Shown one piece after another: positions 42,895-53,148 of a stretch of DNA of 64,000 nucleotides. Origin of the DNA: CBDAQR01 sp965199055 (lineage in GTDB: Bacteria > Pseudomonadota > Gammaproteobacteria > Pseudomonadales > Halieaceae). The stretch covers positions 248,001 through 312,000 of the forward strand of contig CBDAQR010000004.1 of NCBI GenBank assembly GCA_965199055.1. Reading direction: 5' to 3'. The first letter of the stretch is position 1. Each line of letters starts with the position of its first letter. A program made the position numbers and the translations under genes. The notes under the pieces were generated by a model. The model was not told the DNA's origin. It saw only the letters and a list, made by a program, of their open reading frames with translations, and did no database searches.

Positions 42895-44202
42895 TTAATC
42901 CCAGCTCAGCGCACCGCCGGTCTGGTATTCGATTACCCGCGTTTCGAAGAAGTTCTTCTCCTTGCGCAGATCCATGATTTCCGACATCCAGGGGAAGGGG
43001 TTCTGCACGCCTGCGAACTGCTCGGGCAGCCCCAGCTGTGACAACCTGCGATTACAGATGAACTGCAGGTACTCTTCCATCATGGCCGCATTCATGCCGA
43101 GAACGCCGCGTGGCATGGTGTCGCGGGCGTACTCAATCTCGATCTGGGTGCCTTCCAGAATCATCTGGATGACTTCCTGCTTGAACTCTTCGGTCCACAG
43201 CTGTGGGTTCTCGAGCTTGATCTGGTTGATCACATCGATGCCGAAGTTCAGGTGCATAGATTCATCGCGCAGGATGTACTGGAACTGCTCGGCGACACCG
43301 GTCATCTTGTTGCGACGACCCATAGACAGAATCTGGGTGAAACCGCAGTAGAAGAAGATGCCCTCAGTGACCGCATAGAAACCAATCAGGTTGCGCAGCA
43401 GTTCCTGGTCTGTCTCGACTGTGCCCGTATGGAAATTAGGGTCACTCAGTGAATGGGTGTGGCTCAGGCTCCAGGCGGCTTTCTTGGCGACCGAGGGCAC
43501 TTCGCGATACATGTTGAAGACCTCGCCCTCATCCATGCCCAGTGACTCGATACAGTACTGGTAGGCGTGGGTGTGAATCGCTTCCTCGAAGGCCTGGCGC
43601 AGCAGGTACTGGCGGCACTCGGGGTTAGTGATGTGGCGATAGATTGCCAGAATGAGGTTGTTGGCCACCAGAGAATCGGCCGTAGAAAAATAGCCCAGGC
43701 TGCGCATGACGATGCGTCGCTCGTCCTCGGTGAGGCCATCGGCACTCTTCCAGGTAGAGACGTCCGCGGTCATGTTCACTTCCTGCGGCATCCAGTGATT
43801 GGCACAACCGTCGATGTACTTCTGCCAGGCCCAGTCGTACTTGAAGGGCACCAGTTGGTTTAGGTCAGCGCGGCAGTTGATCATCGCTTTCTCATCGACC
43901 GAAACACGAGCCGCACCCATCTCCAGATCTTCCAGACCCGGCGCGATATCCATGTTGGCTACCGCCTTTTCTGCGGCTGCCAGCGCGTCCGCGGCTTCAG
44001 CATCGGCGGCTACGGGCGCCATGACGTCTGCGGCGGCCTCTTCGGGCAGCGTCTCGACAATGGGTTCTGGCAGCGGCTCGGGTTGGGCTTCGGCTACTGG
44101 TTCAGCCATTGCCTGTTGCGGAGCTACCGCTGCTGCTGCGGGGGCGGCTGTGCCCGCCGCGGCGGCTGTTTCCTCTTCGTTATATTCGTCCCAACTTAAC
44201 AT
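42895..44202 (-). CDS. nrdB: Ribonucleoside-diphosphate reductase class Ia, beta subunit
   Basis: Di-iron tyrosyl-radical subunit of the aerobic reductase. The 435-residue protein has an unusual first 100 residues, rich in Ala, Pro and Glu (MLSWDEYNEEE..., APQQAMAEPVAEAQ), which are probably disordered. The catalytic fold starts near DEKAMINCRADLNQL. The iron ligands and radical Tyr lie in EEAIHTHAYQYC, with a second helix in RDESMHLNFGID. AGGGGA precedes the ATG at the right distance, so the extension is likely real. It is 71 bases after nrdA on the same strand. Confidence 0.95.
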   Translation of the reverse strand: MLSWDEYNEEETAAAAGTAAPAAAAVAPQQAMAEPVAEAQPEPLPEPIVETLPEEAAADVMAPVAADAEAADALAAAEKAVANMDIAPGLEDLEMGAARVSVDEKAMINCRADLNQLVPFKYDWAWQKYIDGCANHWMPQEVNMTADVSTWKSADGLTEDERRIVMRSLGYFSTADSLVANNLILAIYRHITNPECRQYLLRQAFEEAIHTHAYQYCIESLGMDEGEVFNMYREVPSVAKKAAWSLSHTHSLSDPNFHTGTVETDQELLRNLIGFYAVTEGIFFYCGFTQILSMGRRNKMTGVAEQFQYILRDESMHLNFGIDVINQIKLENPQLWTEEFKQEVIQMILEGTQIEIEYARDTMPRGVLGMNAAMMEEYLQFICNRRLSQLGLPEQFAGVQNPFPWMSEIMDLRKEKNFFETRVIEYQTGGALSWD

Positions 44203-44273
44203 CTCGTCTTCCCCTGGTGTTTCGCTTTAGTGCCGCGGTTCATGGCCGTGGCGTTCATCCCCTAATGGTGCTG

Positions 44274-47147
<2,874 letters not shown>

Positions 47148-47388
47148 GTCTACTCCGGACGTTTGGCAGTAAGCCTTGTTCTTTTTTTGGTCAAAAGCGG
47201 CCATCTATGGCGCGCCGGTACCTCGATTTACATCAGCTGGAGTCGGCGACTAAAGCAGCCATGAGCCCGGCAGTCTGAAGAAATCAGCGCTGATCCTGGG
47301 CCAGCAACGGTAGCAATCCGGTGTTCCAGCATTTTTGACTTTCCCAGGTCCCTCATTATGCGTGACAGCGCCCGGTGGCGGGGCTGCT

Positions 47389-47404
47389 CCCCTATATGTT
47401 GGGG
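47389..47404. promoter_or_regulatory. NrdR box 1 upstream of nrdA
   Basis: CCCCTATATGTTGGGG matches the core of the NrdR consensus acaCwAtATwTwGtGt at ten or so of the 16 positions, including CxxATAT and TxG. Its centre is 32 bp (three helical turns) from the second box, the spacing expected for cooperative NrdR binding. Confidence 0.7.
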
Positions 47405-47420
47405 GTAGTAGGAAGTCTTG

Positions 47421-47436
47421 ATACAAGATAATGCGC
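47421..47436. promoter_or_regulatory. NrdR box 2 upstream of nrdA
   Basis: Read on the minus strand it is GCGCATTATCTTGTAT, resembling the pseudomonad nrdA boxes. A possible -10 (TATCTT) with a TTGCAA 17 bases upstream lies across this box, so NrdR binding would block the promoter. Confidence 0.7.
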
Positions 47437-47437
47437 T

Positions 47438-47446
47438 TTATCCCCA
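47438..47446. promoter_or_regulatory. Near-perfect DnaA box
   Basis: TTATCCCCA, one mismatch from TTATCCACA, two bases from NrdR box 2. Confidence 0.55.
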
Positions 47447-47475
47447 ATTGCAACACAATGACTCTGGGTTTTTTC

Positions 47476-47484
47476 TGTGGATAA
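47476..47484. promoter_or_regulatory. Perfect DnaA box upstream of nrdA
   Basis: TGTGGATAA (TTATCCACA on the other strand). DnaA is known to regulate nrdAB in E. coli and P. aeruginosa, tying dNTP supply to replication. The rest of the 511-base gap between nrdA and argF (47148-47658) holds an ATCAGCGCTGAT palindrome at 47283 and a weak hairpin overlapping the argF stop, but no gene. Confidence 0.7.
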
Positions 47485-47658
47485 CTTGTGCGTAAACGGA
47501 ACAGTCAGTAACCACTACTGTTCCAGCCCTTGTGCTTTCAAAGGCTATAGAAATCAACGGCTTGCAGGGGGTATTTTGGCCTTTCTAATATTTTGTTCTA
47601 AGGCCTAAAGCTAATAGTTGATATGGTTATTAAGTGCGGCGACAGCGCGCCGTGGCAC

Positions 47659-48564
47659 TTACTGCTGCAGCAGAAACTCCATTAAGGCCTTTTGCGCGTG
47701 CAACCGGTTCTCGGCTTCCTGCCAGATGACCGTGTCGGGGCTGTCCATCAATTCGGCGCTAATTTCCTCGCCGCGGTGGGCGGGCAGACAGTGCATATAA
47801 ATAGCATCACTCGCAGCCCGGCTCATGAGCTCGGCATTGACCTGGAAGCCGGCAAATTCTTGCAAGCGTTGCTCCTGCTCTGCTTCCTGGCCCATAGAGG
47901 CGAACACATCGGTGACGACCAGCGAGGCGCCTTCCACCGCCGCGCTCGGGTCGCTGCCAACACTCACCCGGTCGCTATTCACTGCCACCAGCGCAGCGTC
48001 GGGCTCGTAGCCGGTAGGGCAGGCGATGCGCAATTCAAAGTCGAACTGACGGGCGGCGTTGATGTAAGACTGTGCCATGTTGTTGCCGTCGCCCACCCAG
48101 GCCACGATTTTGCCGCTGATAGACCCGCGCGCCTCGACAAAGGTCTGCATATCCGCCAGCAACTGGCAGGGGTGGTAGCTGTCGGTCAGTGCGTTGATGA
48201 CCGGCACGGAGGAGTTTGCCGCGAAGCGCTCGACGATGTCGTGGCCGAAGGTGCGAATCATGACGATGTCGACCATCGATGAGATCACCCGAGCACTATC
48301 TTCTACAGGTTCTCCTCGTCCCAGCTGCGTGTCCTGGGGCGAGAGGAACATGGCATGTCCGCCAAATTGGGCCATGCCGGCCTCGAAGGAAACGCGGGTA
48401 CGGGTCGATGATTTTTCGAAAATCATGCCAAGCACTTTCCCCGTATAGGGACGATAGTCCTCACCGGCGTAGAGCATTCGCTTAAGCTCAATGGCCCGCG
48501 CAATCACCGCTTGGAGTTCGGCCGGATCGAGATCCAATAAAGTCAGGAAGTGTCTTGTCGCCAT
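47659..48564 (-). CDS. argF: Ornithine carbamoyltransferase
   Basis: Makes citrulline from ornithine and carbamoyl phosphate. The 301-residue protein has SSTRTRVSFE (carbamoyl phosphate loop), HPCQLLADMQT and HCLPAHRGEE, the last being the ornithine-specific motif. It lies 17 bases after argD on the same strand, the conserved pseudomonad-type arrangement. No strong terminator; a weak hairpin overlaps its stop codon. Confidence 0.96.
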   Translation of the reverse strand: MATRHFLTLLDLDPAELQAVIARAIELKRMLYAGEDYRPYTGKVLGMIFEKSSTRTRVSFEAGMAQFGGHAMFLSPQDTQLGRGEPVEDSARVISSMVDIVMIRTFGHDIVERFAANSSVPVINALTDSYHPCQLLADMQTFVEARGSISGKIVAWVGDGNNMAQSYINAARQFDFELRIACPTGYEPDAALVAVNSDRVSVGSDPSAAVEGASLVVTDVFASMGQEAEQEQRLQEFAGFQVNAELMSRAASDAIYMHCLPAHRGEEISAELMDSPDTVIWQEAENRLHAQKALMEFLLQQ

Positions 48565-48581
48565 AGTCTTGTACTTTCGCG

Positions 48582-49781
48582 TCAGGCACTGGCCGCAGCG
48601 GGCTGCCGTCGTGCATCGTAGTTGCGCACCAGCGTGCTAACTCGTTCGACGAGTTCTCCCGCTTGGGCATCACTCATTATTAAGGGCGGCAACAGGCGTA
48701 TGGTATTGCCGGCAGTAACGTTGATCAGCAGCTTGTCGGCCAGCGCGTCGGCCACCAGTTCACCGCAATCGGTATCTAGTTCGATCCCGAGCATTAACCC
48801 GCGGCCGCGTATATCGCGTACACAGCCGAGATCGCCGATTTGAGCCTGGAAGCCTGCCACTATATGCGCCCCTAATTCAGCGGCCCGCGCAGCTAGTTGC
48901 TCTTTCTCCATTGTCTCCAGTACGGTCAGCGCCGCCGCACAGGCTAGCGGGTTGCCGCCGTAAGTAGAGCCGTGGTTGCCGCGCCCCAGCACCTGGGCCG
49001 CTTCGCCGCGCGCCATGCATACTCCGATGGGTACACCGTTGGCCAGTGCCTTGGCAGTGGTGATAACGTCTGGTGTCACGCCGTATCCCTGGCAGGCATA
49101 CCAGCTGCCGCTACGACAATTACCCGACTGCACCTCGTCCAGCATCAGCAGCCAGTCCTGCTCGTCACAGATCTGGCGCAGCGAAGTGAGGTAGTCATCT
49201 GTGGGCACATTAATGCCGCCTTCTCCCTGCACGGGTTCGACCAGTATGGCCACGACTTCAGCATTGTTTTCCGCAATCTTGCGTATCGCTTCCACATCAT
49301 TAAAGGGTGCCCGCACAAAACCGCTGACCAGGGGTTCAAAGCCCGCCTGTATTTTGCGGTTGCCCGTCGCCGTGAGTGTGGCCATGGTGCGACCATGAAA
49401 GGAGTGCTCCATCACAACAATGGCTGGGTTGCTGATGCCCTTCTGGTGCGCGCGCAGTCGCGCCAACTTGATGGCCGCTTCATTGGCCTCTGCACCGGAA
49501 TTTCCGAAGAAGCAGCGTTCGATCCCCGCGATGTCAGCCAGGCGCTCGGCAAGTTTCGACTGCAGTCCTACCTGGTAGAGATTCGAGGTGTGGATGAGTT
49601 TACCGGCTTGCTCTGCAATGGCCGCTGTCACTGCCGGATGGGCGTGACCCAGCGCATTCACGCCGATGCCGGCGATGGCATCAAAGTAGGCCGTGCCGTT
49701 GGCGTCGAACAGATGACAGCCCTCGCCGTGAGTGAAGCTCACGTCGAGCCGGGCATAGGTATCCATCAGTGCGGATGACAT
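48582..49781 (-). CDS. argD: Acetylornithine aminotransferase
   Basis: PLP-dependent class III aminotransferase of arginine synthesis (and often succinyl-diaminopimelate in lysine synthesis). The 399-residue protein has the PLP cofactor loop NSGAEANEAAIKLAR, the Asp-containing LLMLDEVQSGNCRSG and the PLP lysine in TTAKALANGVPIG. Ribosome site AAGGGAA precedes the ATG. It is divergent from the glutaredoxin gene with 141 bases between. Confidence 0.94.
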   Translation of the reverse strand: MSSALMDTYARLDVSFTHGEGCHLFDANGTAYFDAIAGIGVNALGHAHPAVTAAIAEQAGKLIHTSNLYQVGLQSKLAERLADIAGIERCFFGNSGAEANEAAIKLARLRAHQKGISNPAIVVMEHSFHGRTMATLTATGNRKIQAGFEPLVSGFVRAPFNDVEAIRKIAENNAEVVAILVEPVQGEGGINVPTDDYLTSLRQICDEQDWLLMLDEVQSGNCRSGSWYACQGYGVTPDVITTAKALANGVPIGVCMARGEAAQVLGRGNHGSTYGGNPLACAAALTVLETMEKEQLAARAAELGAHIVAGFQAQIGDLGCVRDIRGRGLMLGIELDTDCGELVADALADKLLINVTAGNTIRLLPPLIMSDAQAGELVERVSTLVRNYDARRQPAAASA

Positions 49782-49922
49782 TTTCTGCTTCCCTTAAAAA
49801 CGCAAAAAGGCAGCGCCCGCTGCCCTTCGAATTGGGCATAATATAGACAAGAATGATCTATGGCAATTGACGCGGAACGAGTACAATAGCTGTCCTTTTC
49901 ACTAACGCGGCACACAGCAGTA

Positions 49923-50267
49923 ATGGACATCATCGACAGCATCAAAGAGCAGATTGAGAACAACCCGATCATTCTTTATATGAAGGGGTCTCCCAACCAG
50001 CCACAGTGTGGTTTTTCTGCCCGAACATCCCAGGCGCTGATGGCCTGCGGTGAGCGTTTTGCTTATGTCGATGTGCTGAGCAACCCCGAAATCCGCGCGA
50101 ATCTGCCCACCTACGCCAACTGGCCGACCTTCCCCCAGCTGTGGGTGAATGGCGAGCTCATCGGCGGCTGCGATATCGTCGTTGAGATGTATGAGGGCGG
50201 AGAGCTGCAGCCGCTGGTAAAAGAAGCTGTAGAGGGTGCGGCAGTCGACTCGCCCGCCACTGAGTAA
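49923..50267 (+). CDS. grxD: Monothiol glutaredoxin with CGFS active site
   Basis: Carries and transfers 2Fe-2S clusters in iron homeostasis. The 114-residue protein has CGFS at residues 29-32 (QPQCGFSARTSQAL), preceded by YMKGSPNQP, and the glutathione-binding NWPTFPQLWVNGELIGGCDI. Its length and motif match GrxD of E. coli. It is followed by a hairpin at 50287 and the Fur-regulated operon, and it is functionally linked to it by iron. Confidence 0.95.
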   Translation: MDIIDSIKEQIENNPIILYMKGSPNQPQCGFSARTSQALMACGERFAYVDVLSNPEIRANLPTYANWPTFPQLWVNGELIGGCDIVVEMYEGGELQPLVKEAVEGAAVDSPATE

Positions 50268-50286
50268 GCCCTGCTGATCTCATTCT

Positions 50287-50308
50287 CCGCCAGCGACTCA
50301 GCTGGCGG
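50287..50308 (+). terminator. Probable intrinsic terminator of grxD
   Basis: CCGCCAGC (50287-50294), loop GACTCA, GCTGGCGG (50301-50308) is a perfect 8-bp stem followed by TAATTAATT, an imperfect T-rich tail. Confidence 0.65.
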
Positions 50309-50391
50309 TAATTAATTCCGTTCAAACCCTAAACAACGCAGACGGCCGGATGCGTCGTGGCCGAGTTCCAAATATAATCAATAATATTATT

Positions 50392-50410
50392 GAGAATCGT
50401 TATCATTTGC
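50392..50410. promoter_or_regulatory. Fur box upstream of the DUF4856-imelysin-TonB operon
   Basis: GAGAATCGTTATCATTTGC matches 13 of 19 positions of the Fur consensus GATAATGATAATCATTATC. It lies 60-80 bases before the first ATG in an AT-rich stretch (AATATAATCAATAATATTATT just upstream) that can hold the promoter. Iron-repressed control of the operon is inferred. Confidence 0.72.
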
Positions 50411-50471
50411 GTTAATGTGTGCCGCCATAACGGGCTTGCCCGATGTGATAACGATGTTTAGGGGGATATCA

Positions 50472-51890
50472 ATGTCTAAGACGTTCAGCAAGATGGTGCT
50501 GTTGCCATTGGCGGCCGCAGCAGTTGCAGGTTGTAAATACGAATTTAACAGCGCCTATGAAGTCGGCACCAGTTCCGTGTCTTACACGGGCCAGACCAAG
50601 CGCCAGGTGCTGATAGAAGACCTGGTGGATGAGGTGCTGGCCATTCCTGCGCGGCCCGTAGCCGATAGCACAGACATTGTTGGTCAGCTGAACTTCTACT
50701 TTGATTACGACGGTGGCACATCTGATAGCCTGCCGTATTTGTTTACCGTCAGTGGTGAGTCCCTCCTGCAGGGCGATACCTACGGTGATGTGGCTTCCGG
50801 AAAAGACCTGGTCGGTAAGATTGCGGGCAACGACCCAGCCCTGATCGACGGCGAGTTCTTCGGTTGGGAAGCGGGAATGGATGCAGATCCCACGCCGGAA
50901 GAACTGGTCGACTACTTCTTTGCCCAGGTTGATGCCGAAGCTAAGTCTGATCCGATCCAACTGGTGACGGCCGGGGGCCCGGCCACCCTGACCACGCCTT
51001 ATCTGAGTGCATCGGGCCTTGACTACCGGCAACTCATCCAAAAATTCTTGTTGGGCGCGGTCAATTTCTCTCAAGGCACCGGCGACTATCTGCAAACCGA
51101 CTTTCAGGCCGCCAATGTGCAGGAAGAAGGCGAGCCCTACAGCGAAGGTGAACACAATTGGGATGAAGCGTTTGGCTATTTTGGTGCTGCGCGCGACTAC
51201 ACAACCTACAGCGATGATGAGATCGCCGCGGCGAGTGGTCGCAGCGACTATGCCGGCGGCTATCACGATAGCAATGGCGACGGCCTGATCGATATCTACA
51301 CCGAATACAACTTCGCTAACTCTACCAACTGCGCGAAGCGTGATCGCGGTACGGTAAACAACAGCAACCCGACCGATTTTACGACGGAGGCTTTCAATGC
51401 CTTCTATTACGGTCGTCTGATGTTGAATATTGGTGCTATTACGGGTGATGTTGGCAATACCGAGGATGTGCTCGTAGAGGCCATGGCCGAACAAGCTTCG
51501 GTCACCTGGGAAAAATGTATTGCCGCAACGGTGGTGCATTATATCAATGATGTCATTGGTGATATGTCCTCCTTCACAGGCGGTCAGTTTGCCGACGACA
51601 GCAATTTCGTGGACCTGGCGAAACACTGGGGCGAAATGAAGGGCTTTGCGCTGGGACTTCAGTTCAATCCCTATTCACCATTTCGCAGCGGTGATGTCGA
51701 CGGTATCGATGTGAATAGCTTGAAGACTGTGCTCGCCTTGATGGGTGACGCGCCGGTACTGGCTGATGGCACGCAGGCGGGTGCGAGCTTCCCCGGTGGC
51801 ACCGAGCAGTATGTGAGCGATCTGCTGAGTGCGCGCGATATCCTGCAGCAGGCCTACGCCTTCGACGAGGAAAATGTGATCAATTGGTAA
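50472..51890 (+). CDS. DUF4856-family lipoprotein
   Basis: Exported lipoprotein of 472 residues. It starts at ATG 50472, not at the in-frame codon 50415, because only this start gives a signal peptide with lipobox VAGC (MSKTFSKMVLLPLAAAAVAGC). The mature part has conserved segments of DUF4856 proteins (LNFYFDYDGGTSDSLPY, LGAVNFSQGTGDY, HNWDEAFGYFGAARDY, YYGRLMLNIGAIT). DUF4856 proteins usually sit beside imelysins and TonB receptors and are thought to serve metal uptake. A short acidic DSNGDGLIDIYTEYN near residue 275 resembles a calcium-binding loop. It is the first gene of the Fur-box operon. Confidence 0.85.
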   Translation: MSKTFSKMVLLPLAAAAVAGCKYEFNSAYEVGTSSVSYTGQTKRQVLIEDLVDEVLAIPARPVADSTDIVGQLNFYFDYDGGTSDSLPYLFTVSGESLLQGDTYGDVASGKDLVGKIAGNDPALIDGEFFGWEAGMDADPTPEELVDYFFAQVDAEAKSDPIQLVTAGGPATLTTPYLSASGLDYRQLIQKFLLGAVNFSQGTGDYLQTDFQAANVQEEGEPYSEGEHNWDEAFGYFGAARDYTTYSDDEIAAASGRSDYAGGYHDSNGDGLIDIYTEYNFANSTNCAKRDRGTVNNSNPTDFTTEAFNAFYYGRLMLNIGAITGDVGNTEDVLVEAMAEQASVTWEKCIAATVVHYINDVIGDMSSFTGGQFADDSNFVDLAKHWGEMKGFALGLQFNPYSPFRSGDVDGIDVNSLKTVLALMGDAPVLADGTQAGASFPGGTEQYVSDLLSARDILQQAYAFDEENVINW

Positions 51891-51894
51891 TGTC

Positions 51895-53148
51895 GTGAAT
51901 TTGGTAATACGCGTTATAGCCCCGGCCCTGGTAGCCGGGGTTCTTTGTTCTTGTGCCGGTGGTGGCGGAGGCGGCGGAGGCGGCAACACATTGGCTGCGA
52001 CCGCTGCGAGCCCCGAGCAGTTCGATTATTTCGATATGTTTGTGAACTTGTCCGATGAAGTGATCATCCCAGGCTATGTAGATCTGTCTACTCAGGCGGG
52101 CCGAGTGGCAGCAGAGGATGGATCCTTGAATAACTGGTGTTCCACGATCGGCAGCTCAGAGGAGAGCGCTGCGCGGGTAGAGGCTCAGAGCGATTGGCAG
52201 AACCTGATGACGGCTCTGCAGCGTACCGAGGTGCATTTGCTGGGACCCGTGGTGGCTGACGAGAATGCGCTGCATAACCGTCTGCTGACGCCAGCGGATA
52301 CGACTTTCAGTACCTGCGGCGTTGATCAGTCCGTACTACTATCGCGAGAGGCGGGCTTTGACCTGGATTCACGTCTCCCTAATCAGAAGGGCTTGGGAGC
52401 GCTGGAGTATCTGCTATTCAATTCTGATCTTGAGCACACCTGTCCTGTGCAGATTCCAGAAACGCGCGACTGGAATCAGCGCCCGGAAGAGGAGCGCAAG
52501 CGCATGCGCTGCGAACATGCACTGGTGTTGGCTGCTGACGTGGCGTCTGCGGCGGATGAGCTGGTAAACGCGTGGCAGGTGGGAGGCAGCAATTTTCGCG
52601 CGGAGTTCGCGCACCCTGACAATCATGAACGGTTCCTTGAGGAGCTGTCGGATGCTCTTTTTTACGTTGAGAAGGACAGCAAAGATCGAAAGTTGGGACG
52701 ACCTCTCGGACTCAACGTCAGTTGCAGTCAAGTGGCTTGCCCCGATACTGTAGAGTTTCCCTGGAGCGAAACTTCTCTCGAAAGTGTCCGCGCCAACCTG
52801 CTCGGCTTTATCGCGATTTTCGGGGGCAACGGCGGGCTGTCTTTTGACGATATTATCGCCAGTGAGGGGCTACCGGAGATTGCCGAAGAGATTCTTTTGG
52901 AAGCGGAAGCCGCTGTCGTTCAGATCGACAGCATGGGCGGCTCGCTGCTGTCGGAGGCCAACGCTATTCTGGCTTCCGGTTCTGACGAGGCTTGTGTGAA
53001 TAGCGCGGCGAACCCCGATGGCATTCAATCTGTAGAATCCTGTAGCTTGTATGGGTTGGTTAAACGGCTGACTGATAGTTTGCGCACGGACTTCATCACG
53101 ATCGTCAATCTCGACCTACCCGATCGGGCGCAGTCAGACAATGACTAG
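51895..53148 (+). CDS. Imelysin (M75)-like lipoprotein
   Basis: Exported 417-residue lipoprotein of the imelysin/IrpA family linked to iron uptake. It starts at GTG 51895, four bases after the upstream stop. A signal peptide ends at lipobox LCSC (Cys20), followed by a run of nine glycines (residues 22-30), an unusual flexible linker. Helical imelysin core motifs are recognisable (QRTEVHLLGPV, KGLGALEYLLF, CEHALVLAADVASAADEL). The GxHxxE motif of active members reads G-L-G-A-L-E here, without the histidine, so peptidase activity is doubtful and a binding role is more likely. It overlaps the receptor gene by eight bases. Confidence 0.85.
   Translation: MNLVIRVIAPALVAGVLCSCAGGGGGGGGGNTLAATAASPEQFDYFDMFVNLSDEVIIPGYVDLSTQAGRVAAEDGSLNNWCSTIGSSEESAARVEAQSDWQNLMTALQRTEVHLLGPVVADENALHNRLLTPADTTFSTCGVDQSVLLSREAGFDLDSRLPNQKGLGALEYLLFNSDLEHTCPVQIPETRDWNQRPEEERKRMRCEHALVLAADVASAADELVNAWQVGGSNFRAEFAHPDNHERFLEELSDALFYVEKDSKDRKLGRPLGLNVSCSQVACPDTVEFPWSETSLESVRANLLGFIAIFGGNGGLSFDDIIASEGLPEIAEEILLEAEAAVVQIDSMGGSLLSEANAILASGSDEACVNSAANPDGIQSVESCSLYGLVKRLTDSLRTDFITIVNLDLPDRAQSDND

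Noticed and set aside
47205..47388. Riboswitch-like (cobalamin) leader of nrdA
   Set aside because: Conserved B12-box sequences such as GCCACTG and the GGTG-CC-GG core are not seen.
49782..49922. Possible ArgR box upstream of argD
   Set aside because: The AT-rich segments here do not match the ARG-box palindrome well enough.
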